The position numbers and the translations under genes are program-made. Shown in pieces: positions 1 through 9,561 of a DNA stretch of 64,000 bases. The notes under the pieces were generated by a model. It did not search any database, was not told the origin of the DNA, and worked only from the letters and a program-made list of their open reading frames with translations. The first letter of the stretch is position 1. Each line of letters opens with the position of its first letter. The DNA is from Bog-756 sp963699105 (lineage in GTDB: Bacteria; Actinomycetota; Acidimicrobiia; Acidimicrobiales; RAAP-2), in the NCBI GenBank assembly GCA_963699105.1, contig CAVOTI010000005.1, positions 372,001-436,000 of the forward strand, written 5' to 3'.

Positions 1-1755
1 GAACGTGGTGAGCGATCCCCGGGTGATGAGGAGCTGCTTGCCGATCTCGACCACGTCGATGAGCTTGGTTGGATTGGAGTCGAGGTCGACCATGTTGCCG
101 GCCTCTTTGGCCGCCGTGGTCCCGGTGTTCATGGCCACGCCCACGTCGGCCTGAGCCAGGGCCGGGGCGTCGTTGGTGCCGTCGCCGGTCATGGCGATCA
201 GCTTCCCGCCCTCCTGCTCGGATTTGATGAGGGCCATCTTGGCCTCGGGGGTGGCCTCGGCCAGGAAGTCGTCAACCCCGGCCTCCTGGGCGATGGCCGC
301 CGCGGTCAGCGGGTTGTCACCGGTGATCATCACCGTACGGATCCCCATCTGACGCATCTCGTCGAACTTCTCGCGAATGCCCTGCTTGACCACGTCCTTG
401 AGCTCGATGACCCCGAGGATGTCCGGACCGTCGGCCACCACCAGGGGGGTGGAACCGGCCCGTGAGACCCGCTCGACGGTGACGTCGAGGTCGTCGGGGA
501 CGGTCCCGCCCTGCTCGGTCACCCAGCGCTTGACCGACTCCCCCGCCCCTTTCCTGATCTGGCGGGTGCCGATGTCGAGCCCGGACATGCGGGTCTGGGC
601 CGTGAAGGGGACGAAGGCATGCTCGCCTTCCAACTCACGCTCCCGGATGTCGAAGCGGTCCTTGGCCAGCACCACGATGGAGCGGCCCTCGGGGGTCTCG
701 TCGGCCAGGGACGCCAGCTGAGCGGCGTCGGCCACGTCACGTTCGGTGCGGCCGGCGACCGGGTAGAAGTCCGAGGCCATCCGGTTGCCGAGGGTGATGG
801 TGCCGGTCTTGTCCAGCAACAGGGTCTGCACGTCACCGGCCGCCTCCACGGCCCGGCCGGACATGGCCAGCACGTTGCGCTGGACCAGGCGGTCCATGCC
901 GGCGATGCCGATGGCCGAGAGCAGAGCGCCGATGGTGGTCGGGATCAGGCAGACCAGCAGTGAGATCAGGATGACCACCGAGACTGTCGCTCCTGCATAG
1001 TGGCCGAACGCCTGGAGTGTCACCACCACCGGGAGGAAGACGATGGTGAGCACGGCCAGCAGGATGGTGAGAGCGATCTCGTTGGGGGTCTTCTGCCGAT
1101 TGGCCCCTTCCACCAGGGTGATCATCCGGTCGAGAAAGGTATGGCCCCGTTCGGCGGTGATGCGCACCACGATGCGGTCAGAGAGCACCTTGGTCCCGCC
1201 GGTGACGGCCGAGCGGTCACCCCCCGACTCCCGGATGACCGGGGCCGACTCACCGGTGATGGCCGACTCGTCGACCGAGGCGATGCCCTCGGTGATCTCG
1301 CCGTCGGACGGGATGAGGTCGCCGGCCTCGCACACCACCAGGTCGCCCCTGGTCAGCGAGGCCGCCGGCACCAGCTCCTCGGTGCCGTCGGTGTTCAGGC
1401 GGCGCGCTTCGGTCTCGGACCGCATCCGGCGCAGGGTGTCGGCCTGGGCCTTGCCCCGTCCCTCGGCCATGGCTTCGGCGAAGTTGGCGAAGATCACCGT
1501 CAGGAACAGCCAGATGGTGATCGACCAGGTGAAGGTGCTCGGGTGGGCGATGGCCTCGATGAAGGTGATCACCGTCCCCACCAACACCACGAACATCACC
1601 GGGTTGCGGATCTCCAACGCCGGGTTGAGCTTCTTCAAAGAGCCCACCGACGCCATCCGCAGGATCTCCCCGTCGAAGAGACTCCGGGCCTCGGCCACGC
1701 CATGTGCCTCAACTGGTTGCTGCGGCTGGTCTGGTTGGGTGGTGGTCATGGTCAT
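1..1755 (-). CDS. kdpB: KdpB, potassium-transporting P-type ATPase catalytic subunit (3' end off the window)
   Basis: This is the ATP-hydrolysing subunit of the inner-membrane KdpFABC high-affinity potassium pump. About 585 codons are visible and the reading frame runs off the left edge, so the last ~100 residues (family length about 680-700) and any kdpC lie outside. The phosphorylation motif DKTGTIT is at about residue 315 and the hinge motif TGDGTNDAPAL at about residue 523. A TGES-type actuator motif (AITGESAPV) lies upstream of these. The ATG shares one base with the kdpA stop (TGATG), which implies translational coupling. The frame is intact, unlike the regulators to its right. Identity is very secure. 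Confidence 0.96.
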   Translation of the reverse strand, partial: MTMTTTQPDQPQQPVEAHGVAEARSLFDGEILRMASVGSLKKLNPALEIRNPVMFVVLVGTVITFIEAIAHPSTFTWSITIWLFLTVIFANFAEAMAEGRGKAQADTLRRMRSETEARRLNTDGTEELVPAASLTRGDLVVCEAGDLIPSDGEITEGIASVDESAITGESAPVIRESGGDRSAVTGGTKVLSDRIVVRITAERGHTFLDRMITLVEGANRQKTPNEIALTILLAVLTIVFLPVVVTLQAFGHYAGATVSVVILISLLVCLIPTTIGALLSAIGIAGMDRLVQRNVLAMSGRAVEAAGDVQTLLLDKTGTITLGNRMASDFYPVAGRTERDVADAAQLASLADETPEGRSIVVLAKDRFDIRERELEGEHAFVPFTAQTRMSGLDIGTRQIRKGAGESVKRWVTEQGGTVPDDLDVTVERVSRAGSTPLVVADGPDILGVIELKDVVKQGIREKFDEMRQMGIRTVMITGDNPLTAAAIAQEAGVDDFLAEATPEAKMALIKSEQEGGKLIAMTGDGTNDAPALAQADVGVAMNTGTTAAKEAGNMVDLDSNPTKLIDVVEIGKQLLITRGSLTTF

Positions 1756-3443
1756 CAGAAGAACATCCCGTGGCTGAGCTGCTCGACGATCGGGCCGAGG
1801 GCGAGGGCGGGGAAGAAGGTGAGGCCACCGATAATCACGATTACTCCGATGGTGAGGCCGACGAACATGCCGTTGTCGGTGCGGAAGGTGCCGAGGGACT
1901 CGGGCACGACGTTCTTGGCTGCTAGCGACCCCCCGAGGGCCAGGGCTGGGATCATGATGCCCACCCTGCCGATCAGCATGTCGACGGCGCCCATGACGTT
2001 GTAGAAGGTGCTGTTGCCGGTCAGGCCGTCGAAGGCCGAGCCGTTGTTGTTCCCCTGCGAGGTGAGCCCGTAGAGGATCTCGGAGAATCCGTGGGGACCC
2101 GAGTTCAAGGGTCCGGCGCGTCCGGCGTGGATCGACACCGCCACCGCCGTGAGGCCCAGCACGATGATGGGCATGACCAGGGCCCCGAGGCCGGCGAGTT
2201 TCACCTCCTTGGCCTGGATCTTCTTCCCCAGGTACTCCGGCGTTCGGCCGATCATCAGGCCGCCGATGAACACGGCGATGATGGCGTAGATGAGGATGGT
2301 GTACATACCGCTTCCGGTGCCCCCCGGTGTCACCTCCCCGAGCATCATGCCGCTCATCAGCCAGAAGCCACCCATGGGAGTGAACTGGTCGTAGGAGGAG
2401 CTGGCCGAGCCGGTTGAGGTGCTGGTCGATGCCACCCCGAACAGGGCGGAGGTTTCGTCGCCGAAGCGCACCTCCTTGCCCTCGGTGTTGCCCACGTTCG
2501 AATGCACACCCGCCGCCGCTATGGCCGGGTTCTGCTGGTGCTCGGCGATGCTGGCCCCGCCCACCCACACGGCGAAGATGATGACCATGGCGGCCAGCAG
2601 GGCGGCGCCGTGGCGGACACTGCCCACCATCTTGCCGAAGGTGTACGTCAAAGCGAATGGGATGGACAACAGCAGATAGATGTCCAACCAGCTGGTGAAG
2701 CCAGTGGGGTCCTCGAACGTCGTCGCCTGGTTGGCATTGTTGAACCCACCACCGTTGTTGCCCAGCTGCATGATCGACTGCATGGAGCCGATCGGACCAC
2801 GGGCGATGGTCTGCACGACCCCGTTGATGGCATCGTGGACGCTGATGGTGCCGGCCAGTGTCTGCACGGCACCCTGGCCCACGATGATGATCCCGAAGAC
2901 GAAGGCGATGGGGAAGAAGATGTAGAGCAGGGCCCGGGTGATGTCGACCCAGAAGTTCCCGATGGTCGGGGAGTTGCGGCGGGAGAAGCCGCGGACCATG
3001 CCGATGGCCACGGCGATGCCGATGGCGGGGCTGACGAACTGCTCGAAGGTCAGGGCGCCGATCTGGGAGAAGTACGACATGGTCGTCTCCCCCCCGTAGT
3101 TCTGCCAGTTGGTGTTGGTCATGAACGACGCCGCGGTGTTGAAGCTGAGCGCCTGGCCGACCTGCCCGAAGTGCTGGGGGTTGAGCGGCAGCGACCCTTG
3201 GATCCGGAGGAGCAGGTAGGTGATCCCCATCGCCACCGCCGAGAAGATCACCATCGATGCGGCGTAGCGCTTCCAGTTCTGCTCCTGGTCCGGACTGGTA
3301 CCCAACGCCCGGTAGACGGGACGCTCGGCCCAGCCGAAGAAGTGGACCCTGCCGTCGAAGACGGCGGCCATGTAGGACCCCAGGTACCGCCAGGTGAGGG
3401 CCAGGGCGACGACCAGGGCGACGAGGGTCCAGGCGTAGCCCAT
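1755..3443 (-). CDS. kdpA: KdpA, potassium-binding and translocating subunit
   Basis: KdpA is the channel-like subunit of the KdpFABC potassium pump. The 562-residue length is normal for the family and the protein is highly hydrophobic, with about ten membrane segments. Selectivity-filter type loops are visible: TNTNWQNYGGE at residues 110-119 and GNNGGGFNNAN at about 228-238, the latter a variant of the usual GGGFFNAN. The start ATG directly follows the kdpF stop codon (TAGATG), and the stop overlaps the kdpB start. It is the third gene of a leftward operon that starts near 3613. Confidence 0.96.
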   Translation of the reverse strand: MGYAWTLVALVVALALTWRYLGSYMAAVFDGRVHFFGWAERPVYRALGTSPDQEQNWKRYAASMVIFSAVAMGITYLLLRIQGSLPLNPQHFGQVGQALSFNTAASFMTNTNWQNYGGETTMSYFSQIGALTFEQFVSPAIGIAVAIGMVRGFSRRNSPTIGNFWVDITRALLYIFFPIAFVFGIIIVGQGAVQTLAGTISVHDAINGVVQTIARGPIGSMQSIMQLGNNGGGFNNANQATTFEDPTGFTSWLDIYLLLSIPFALTYTFGKMVGSVRHGAALLAAMVIIFAVWVGGASIAEHQQNPAIAAAGVHSNVGNTEGKEVRFGDETSALFGVASTSTSTGSASSSYDQFTPMGGFWLMSGMMLGEVTPGGTGSGMYTILIYAIIAVFIGGLMIGRTPEYLGKKIQAKEVKLAGLGALVMPIIVLGLTAVAVSIHAGRAGPLNSGPHGFSEILYGLTSQGNNNGSAFDGLTGNSTFYNVMGAVDMLIGRVGIMIPALALGGSLAAKNVVPESLGTFRTDNGMFVGLTIGVIVIIGGLTFFPALALGPIVEQLSHGMFF

Positions 3444-3533
3444 CTAGAACTTCTCCGGCTTGAACATGGCGAAGCCGAGATAGAGGAACATCACGATGGC
3501 GACGCCGAGGAGGATTCCCTGGGTGACGGTCAT
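3444..3533 (-). CDS. kdpF: KdpF, 29-residue stabilising subunit
   Basis: This tiny gene encodes one transmembrane helix (about residues 7-24) ending in the charged tail KPEKF, typical of KdpF, which stabilises the KdpABC complex in the membrane. It begins MTVTQGILL. It sits immediately before kdpA with no intergenic bases, and its ATG overlaps the stop of the small upstream frame by ATGA. Position, length and topology all match KdpF; sequence alone would be too short for a firm call. Confidence 0.9.
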   Translation of the reverse strand: MTVTQGILLGVAIVMFLYLGFAMFKPEKF

Positions 3534-3613
3534 ACCCGGTCCAGCGCCCAGATGAGGCCGAGGAACACCACTACGAAGCCGATCATGCCGAGAACTGCGA
3601 GAAAATCTGCCAT
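3530..3613 (-). CDS. 27-residue hydrophobic peptide leading the kdp operon
   Basis: A 27-codon frame encodes a single predicted membrane helix (MADFLAVLGMIGFVV...) ending in LDRV. Its stop overlaps the kdpF start as ATGA, so it is translationally coupled to kdpF. Small hydrophobic frames just ahead of kdpF occur in other actinobacteria but I know no assigned function. It could be an extra Kdp-associated helix, or a leader peptide whose translation sets kdpF expression. No long structured leader is visible. Confidence rests on overlap and codon usage rather than homology. Confidence 0.6.
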   Translation of the reverse strand: MADFLAVLGMIGFVVVFLGLIWALDRV

Positions 3614-3718
3614 GGAGCGAGTATCTGCCTTGGCCACTGAACAGGCTCTCAACAGAGGACCGAATCTCTGAATAATCCCTGAACGCCCCGTCATCCGCCG
3701 ACCGGTGGACGCCGACAG
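3614..3718. promoter_or_regulatory. Divergent kdp control region with 11-bp direct repeats
   Basis: This 105 bp gap separates the leftward kdp operon from the rightward sensor kinase and must hold both promoters. Two near-identical decamers, AATCTCTGAA (3663-3672) and AATCCCTGAA (3674-3683), lie 11 bp apart, the spacing expected for one face of DNA bound by an OmpR/KdpE-type dimer. Another CTGAACAGG half site lies closer to the kdp start. The region is AT-richer than its surroundings. Assignment to the KdpE proteins encoded next door is inference. Confidence 0.5.
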
Positions 3719-5245
3719 GTGGACAATGGAGAGGTGCGGAAGGGAATTGCCGGCTCCATAGTCGGGATCATCGTGTCGGTCGGTCTGGGGGCCGCCATGC
3801 TTCCGCTGCGCTCCCACCTGGGCCTGGCCACCGCCGCCCTGGTCCTGGTGGTCCCGGTGGTAGCGGGAGTGATCGCCGGGGGGCTCCGGGCCGGAGTGGT
3901 GAGCGTGGTGGCCGGGCTCCTCGTCTACGACTTCTGGTTCATCCCCCCATACGATCGGCTCACCGTGGCCAACGGCCAGAACTGGGTGGCGCTGGTCGTC
4001 TATGTGGCCGTCATGCTGCTGGTGGCCCGGGTGGTAGCCAGTCTCGACGCCGCCCGGGCTGAGGCTCTCAGCCGCACGGTGGAGGCCCGTCGTCTGTCCG
4101 ACCTGTCGGAGCTCCTGGTCGACGACCGGTCGGTGGAGGAGCTGCTGCGCACCGTGGTTACCGCAGTGGCCACCGCCTTCGACGTGCCCGGGGTGGCCCT
4201 GCTGGTACTGGAGGGCGATCAACTGGAGGTCGCCGCCTCGGCCGGGCACCTGTTGTCGGTGGACCAGCTGTCCCGGCTCGGCCCCCGGTCGGGCGTCCCC
4301 GTCAGCCTGGGTCTGGCCCCTGGCTCCCCGGACGAGATCCAGACGGTCGCCCTGGCCGCCTCCGGTCATCCGGTGGGGATGCTGGTCCTGCAGGGAATGC
4401 CGGCCTCGGAGGCCGACCGGGCCCTGCTCCGCACGTTCGCCAACCATGCCGCTCTGGCCTTGGAGCGGGCCCGACTGCGAGAGCAGGCGCTGCGGTCCGA
4501 GCTGCTGGAAGAGGTCGACCGGCTTCGGCACTCCCTGCTGGGAGCGGTCTCCCACGACCTCCGTACCCCGCTGGCTACCATGAAGGTGGCATCCTCGGCA
4601 CTGGTGGATCCGGCCATCGCCCTGTCGGATGAGGACGCCGACGAACTGCACGGTCTGATCGACGTCGAAACCGACCGGCTGACCCGGCTGGTCACCAGCC
4701 TCCTCGACATGACCCGTATCGATGCCGGGGTGCTCGAGGTCCGACCCGTCTCCACCCCGGTCGGGAAACTGGTCGTCGATGCCGTCACCCCGCTTCGGTC
4801 GATGCTCCAGGACCGTCCGGTGGACATCGTGGTGCCCGAGGATCTGCCGGCCGTGTACGTCGACCGACTGCTCATCGGCCAGGTACTCGCTAACCTCTTG
4901 GACAATGCCAACCGACATGCGCCACCGAAGAGCCTGATCACGGTGGCGGGTGAGGTCCGTGGTGACCGGGTTGCCCTGTCGGTCACCGACGCCGGTCCGG
5001 GCGTGCCCCCGGCCGATCGCCAGGCGGTCTTCGACCGGTTCGTGGGTTTCGACACCGGAGGCCGGACCGGTCTCGGGCTGACCATCGCCAAGACGTTCGT
5101 CGAGGCCCACGGAGGGCGAATCTGGGTCGAGGACGGCCCGTCGGCGGGAGCCCGGTTCGTCTTCACGCTGGTGCCCGATCGGACTTCGGCCGCCTCGGCC
5201 CCCTCGAGCGAGGGAAACGGCATCAGCAACGGCACCGGACGGTAG
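3719..5245 (+). CDS. KdpD-like membrane sensor histidine kinase lacking the N-terminal KdpD/Usp sensor
   Basis: A 508-residue kinase with hydrophobic segments in residues 10-108, including the DUF4118 signature around YDFWFIPPYDRLTVANGQNW (70-89). A GAF-like region spans about 130-250. The HisKA box AVSHDLRTPL has the phospho-acceptor at His279. The ATP-binding N box (LLDNANRHAPP) and G boxes (DAGPGVPP, GLGLTIAKTF) are present. The cytoplasmic KdpD and Usp domains that begin classical KdpD (about 370 residues) are absent, and translation starts at GTG 3719 just before the first helix. It is followed 4 bp later by a response regulator. It probably senses potassium or osmotic stress, but without the cytoplasmic input domain its signal may differ from that of the full-length KdpD downstream. 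Confidence 0.88.
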   Translation: MDNGEVRKGIAGSIVGIIVSVGLGAAMLPLRSHLGLATAALVLVVPVVAGVIAGGLRAGVVSVVAGLLVYDFWFIPPYDRLTVANGQNWVALVVYVAVMLLVARVVASLDAARAEALSRTVEARRLSDLSELLVDDRSVEELLRTVVTAVATAFDVPGVALLVLEGDQLEVAASAGHLLSVDQLSRLGPRSGVPVSLGLAPGSPDEIQTVALAASGHPVGMLVLQGMPASEADRALLRTFANHAALALERARLREQALRSELLEEVDRLRHSLLGAVSHDLRTPLATMKVASSALVDPAIALSDEDADELHGLIDVETDRLTRLVTSLLDMTRIDAGVLEVRPVSTPVGKLVVDAVTPLRSMLQDRPVDIVVPEDLPAVYVDRLLIGQVLANLLDNANRHAPPKSLITVAGEVRGDRVALSVTDAGPGVPPADRQAVFDRFVGFDTGGRTGLGLTIAKTFVEAHGGRIWVEDGPSAGARFVFTLVPDRTSAASAPSSEGNGISNGTGR

Positions 5246-5249
5246 CGGC

Positions 5250-5955
5250 ATGGCCAAGGTCCTCGTGATCGACGACGACCCGTCGCTGCTGCGGGCCCTG
5301 CGACTGGGCCTCAAGGCCTGCGGTCACGAGGTGGTCACCGCCGTCGACGGCGAGCACGGCATGGCCCAGACCGCCGTCCACGCTCCCCGACATCGTCATC
5401 CTCGACCTCGGGCTGCCCGACCTCGACGGCCTGGCCGTGTGCAAGCGGATCCGCCAGTGGAGCGAGGTGCCGATCATCATCCTTTCGGCCAGCGGCAGCG
5501 AGGAACGCAAGGTGGCGGCCCTCAACGGTGGTGCCGACGACTACGTGACCAAGCCGTTCGGCATGGCCGAGCTCGAGGCCCGCATCCGGACGGCCATCCG
5601 CCACCGGCCGTCCGAGCCCGAGGAGACGCCGGCACCGGCGGTGACCGTCGGTCCGCTCGATCTCGACCTGGTCCACCACGAAGCCCATCTGGGTGGTGCC
5701 CCCGTCGACCTCACCACCAAGGAGTTCGAGGTGCTGTCGTTCCTGGCCCGTCACGCCGGCCGGACCTGCACCCACCAGATGATCCTCTCCGCGGTGTGGG
5801 GTGCCGGCTACGGCAGCGAGGCCGGGTACCTCCACGCCTACGTGCACCGGTTGCGCCAGAAGCTCGGCGACTCGGGGACGCTGATCCGGACGGCTCCGGG
5901 CATCGGCTACAGCCTCGATCCCGATCCGGGCCGGAGCTCGGAGGCCAGGGCGTGA
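5250..5955 (+). CDS. kdpE: KdpE-like OmpR-family response regulator (one frameshift)
   Basis: A two-domain regulator: a receiver domain beginning KVLVIDDDPSLL with the phospho-Asp in DIVILDLGLPD and the K of DDYVTKPFG, then an OmpR-type winged helix ending near YGSEAGYLHAYVHRLRQKLG and the usual RTAPGIGYSL. The frame breaks at about 5388, where CCCC replaces CCC in GCTCCCCGAC; removing one C restores the protein, so I treat it as a consensus error. The start ATG is 4 bp after the kinase stop. It is the natural partner of that kinase and a candidate regulator of the kdp operon. Confidence 0.85.
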
Positions 5956-6077
5956 CCGTCGGCCATCCCGACCGACCGGGTCGAGACGGGAGACAGCACG
6001 TCACCGGACGTAGCCTGGTGAGGGGCGGGCGCGCCGGCGTCCCGCAGATCGACCCTAGGTCCAGGAGGCCAGCGAGA

Positions 6078-8796
6078 GTGGCTCGAGGAAGGCTGCGGCT
6101 GTATCTCGGCGCCGCCCCGGGAGTGGGCAAGACCTACGCCATGCTCAACGAGGGTTGGCGCCGCAAGGAGCGCGGCACCGATGTGGTGATCGGTTGGGTG
6201 CAGGAGCACGGGCGACCCCAGACCGACGCCCAGATCAGGGACCTCGAGGTCTTCCCCCGACGGGTGGCCGAATACCGCGGCCAGATCTTCGAGGAGATGG
6301 ACGTCGACGGCCTGCTCCAGCGGAAGCCCGAGCTGGTGCCTGGTGGACGAGCTGGCCCACTCCAACGTGCCCGGCTCGAAGCACGCCAAGCGCTGGCAGG
6401 ACGTCGAGGATCTTCTCGACGCCGGCATCAACGTGATCTCGACGGTCAACCTGCAGCACCTGGAGTCGCTCAACGACGTCGTCGAGCGGATCACCGGGGT
6501 GGCCCAGCACGAGACGGTCCCCGACCCGGTCGTCCGCGACGCCGACCAGCTGGAGCTGGTCGACATGGCCCCCGAGGCGCTTCGCCGGCGGATGGCCCAC
6601 GGCAACGTCTATCCGCCCGAGCGCATCGATGCCGCCCTCGGGAACTACTTCCGGACCGGCAACCTGACCGCTCTCCGGGAGCTGGCCCTTCTCTGGGTGG
6701 CCGACAAGGTCGACGAGGAGCTCAACGACTACCGCGAACGCCACAACATCGCCGGGCCCTGGGAGACAAAGGAACGGGTGGTGGTGTCGCTCACCGGATC
6801 GCAGGGCAGCGCAGTGCTGATCCGACGGGCCGCCCGCATGGCCATGCGCATCAAGGCGGAACTGGTCGGGGTGCACGTGCGGACCGACGACAGCCTGACC
6901 GGGCCGGGCACCCAGGGCCTGGTCCAGAACCGGGCCCTCCTGGACGATCTGGGCGGTCGCTACGTGGAGGTGGTCGGGGCCGACGTGGCGCCGGCCCTGG
7001 TGCAAGTGGCACAGGCCGAGAACGCCACCCAGCTGGTGATGGGGGCGACCCACCGGAGCCGCATCACCGAGTTCGTCCGCGGTTCGGTGATCAACTCGGT
7101 CATCCGGGCGGCCGGAGGTTCGTTGGATGTCCACGTCATCGCCACCGAGACCGAACTCGAACCGGCATCGGCGCGAGAACGCCGTCGGACCGCCCCGAGG
7201 CCGAACCGACCGACCGTCCCCGGGGCCGCTACCGGCCCAGCCTTCTCTCGCCGCTGCCGGTCCGTCGCCGGGCGGCGGCTCTGGTCATCGGCATCATCGG
7301 GTTCCCGCTGCCCTGACCCTGGTGCTCACCGCCGATCGGGGCGGGGACAGTCTGGCCACCGCCCTCAGCTCGTACCTGGTGTTGGTGGTGGTGGTGGCAG
7401 CCATCGGCGGGGTATGGCCGGCGGCCCTGGCGGCGGTGGCCGGGTTCCTCCTCTCCAACTATTACTTCGCCCCGCCCTTCCACAGCTTCACCATCGCCGA
7501 CGCCCGGGACATCCTGGCCCTGATCATGTTCCTGGTGACGGCGGGAGTGGTCAGCGTACTGGTGGACCTGTCGGCCAGGCGGTCGACCGCCGCCATCCAG
7601 GCCCGTACCGACGCCCGGATGCTGGCCCGGGTCGCCGGTCGCATGGTCTCTCCCGAAGGCAACCCGCTCCCCGCCCTGCTGGGTGAGCTGATGGTGGCCT
7701 TCCGCCTCGACGGGGCCAGCGTGCTCCGCACCGAGACCGGCCGCCCCGCCGATCGGGGCGATCGGGCCGCCCAGGATCGGGGCGACGCCCCTGCTGGCAC
7801 CCCGTGGGAGCTGGTGGCCTCGGCCGGACGAACAACCGCCCCTCCGACCCGACGAGGCCTCCCTGGTCCTGCCCCTCACCGAGCGGGAGGACCTGGCGCT
7901 GAAGGGCCCCGGCCTGACCGCCGAGGATCGCGAGATCCTGTCGGCCTTCGCCGCTCAGCTGGCCACCGCCCTGGAGAGCGACAGGCTGCACGCCGAGGCG
8001 GCCGAAGCCGATTCACTGGCCCGGGCCAACCAGCTGCGTACCGCGCTGCTCGACGCCGTCAGTCACGACCTCCGGACGCCGCTGGCCTCGATCAAGGCGG
8101 CGTCGTCGAGCCTGCTCTCCGAGCAGCTCACCTTCGGACCCGAGGAGACCGGGATCCTGATCCGGACCATCGACGACGAAGCCGACCGTCTGAACGCCAT
8201 GGTCGAGAACCTGCTCGACATGAGCCGACTGCGGGCCGGCTCGATGGACATCCTCGACCAGAGCTGCGAGGTCGGCGAGATCGTCGAGGCCGCCGTCGAC
8301 AGCCTCGGGCCCGAGGGGGAAGCCGGTCGAGGTGGCGATACCCGAGGCGCTCCCCCGCATCCGGACCGACCCGATGCTGCTCGAGCGGGCGGTGGTCGGC
8401 CTGATCGACAACGCCCTGGTCCACGCGGCCGGAAGCGGCGTCCGGGTCGAGGCCGGGCCGGTCGTCGACCGGGTCGACATCCGGGTCATCGATCGGGGCC
8501 CGGGAATCCAAAGGGAGGACCGGGAGCGGGTCTTCCGACCCTTCCAGCGGGTTGGCGACTCGGAGAAGCGGGCCGGGGTTGGTTTGGGTCTTGCCGTCGC
8601 CCGGGGCTTCGTCCAGGCGGTAGGTGGTGACCTCGACATCGAGGACACACCCGGCGGCGGCTGCACCATGGTGATCAGGATCCCGCAGGTCGAGACGCCT
8701 CCGGGGGGGCGGCCGCCGGCCGACGCCGAAGAGCCTGCCCGGCCGGGCGCCGAAACAGCTGACTCGGTGTCCCCGGCGGGGCCCACCCCTCCATGA
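6078..8796 (+). CDS. kdpD: KdpD, full-length potassium/osmosensing histidine kinase (several frameshifts)
   Basis: About 900 residues from GTG 6078, preceded by a CCAGGAGG ribosome site. In order: the KdpD domain with Walker A GAAPGVGKTY (residues 11-20) and LVDELAHSNVPGSKH; a Usp domain (VVVSLTGSQGSAVLIRRA to QLVMGATHRSRITE); DUF4118 membrane helices with NYYFAPPFHSFTIADARD; a GAF-like stretch; HisKA with AVSHDLRTPLASIK; and HATPase with LIDNALVHA, DRGPGI and GVGLGLAVARGF. Reading it through needs frame changes near 6343, 7180, 7312, 7840 and 8318. Most fit one extra base in a G/C run (for example CTGGTGCCTGGTG at 6340). Its end overlaps the next regulator by ATGA. Confidence 0.85.
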
Positions 8797-9528
8797 ACCC
8801 CACCGGGCGGGCATCACCCGAGCCGGTCACCGGGGGGTCGACCGACGCCGGTGGGACCCGGGTCCTCGTCTGCGACGACGACGCCTCGTTGCTGCAGGCC
8901 CTCTCCATCAGCCTGACCGCCCGCGGCTACGAGGTGACGGTGGCCCACACCGGCGAGGAGGGGCTCGACCAAATCGCCGGCCAGAAGCCCGACGTCGTGG
9001 TGGTCGACCTCGGCCTGCCCGGTATCGACGGGGTGGAGGTGATCCGGGGGATCCGGTCCTGGAGCTCGATCCCGATCATCGTGCTGTCCGCCCGCCATCA
9101 CAGTGTCAGCAAGGTCGAGGCCCTCGACGCCGGGGCCGACGACTATGTCACCAAACCCTTCGGCATGGACGAACTGCTGGCCCGCCTGCGGGCGGCACTG
9201 AGGCGGAAGCCGGCGGGCGTCGAGACTCCCAAGGTGGAGGTGGAGGGGTTCACCATCGACCTGGCCAGCAAACGGGTCACCCGGGACGGCGTCGATGTCC
9301 ACCTGACCCCGAAGGAGTGGGAGATCGTGGAGGTCTTGGTGCGGAATCCGGGTCGGCTGGTATCCCAACGCCAGCTGCTCCACGACGTCTGGGGACCTCG
9401 AGTACGACACCGAGACCGAGTACCTGCGCGTCCTCATGGGCCGGGTGCGGCGCAAGCTGGAGGTCAATCCTTCCCGTCCCCGCCACTTCCGTACCGAGCC
9501 GGGCATGGGCTACCGCTTCGAGCCATGA
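8793..9528 (+). CDS. kdpE: KdpE, OmpR-family response regulator (one frameshift)
   Basis: The receiver domain starts at about residue 22 (TRVLVCDDDASLLQ), with the phospho-Asp in VVVVDLGLPGID and the conserved Lys in DDYVTKPFGMDEL. A winged-helix DNA-binding domain follows. The frame breaks at about 9391 (TGGGGACC); removing one G gives VWDLEYDTETEYLRVLM and the normal end RTEPGMGYRFEP. The start overlaps the kdpD stop as ATGA, so the pair is coupled. It is the second KdpE-type regulator within 3.6 kb; which one acts on kdp is unknown. Confidence 0.85.
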
Positions 9529-9561
9529 GCCGGCCGTTGCCGAGTCATTAGGATCGATTCC

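Noticed and set aside
1000..3671. Long open frames on the + strand across the kdpA/kdpB genes
   Set aside because: They are antisense to highly conserved Kdp subunits, have skewed His/Asp/Gly composition and no recognisable domains. They are a by-product of GC-rich codon bias.
3530..5314. A 594-codon leftward frame antisense to the first histidine kinase
   Set aside because: Only its last 27 codons (3530-3613) look real; the rest mirrors the kinase gene.
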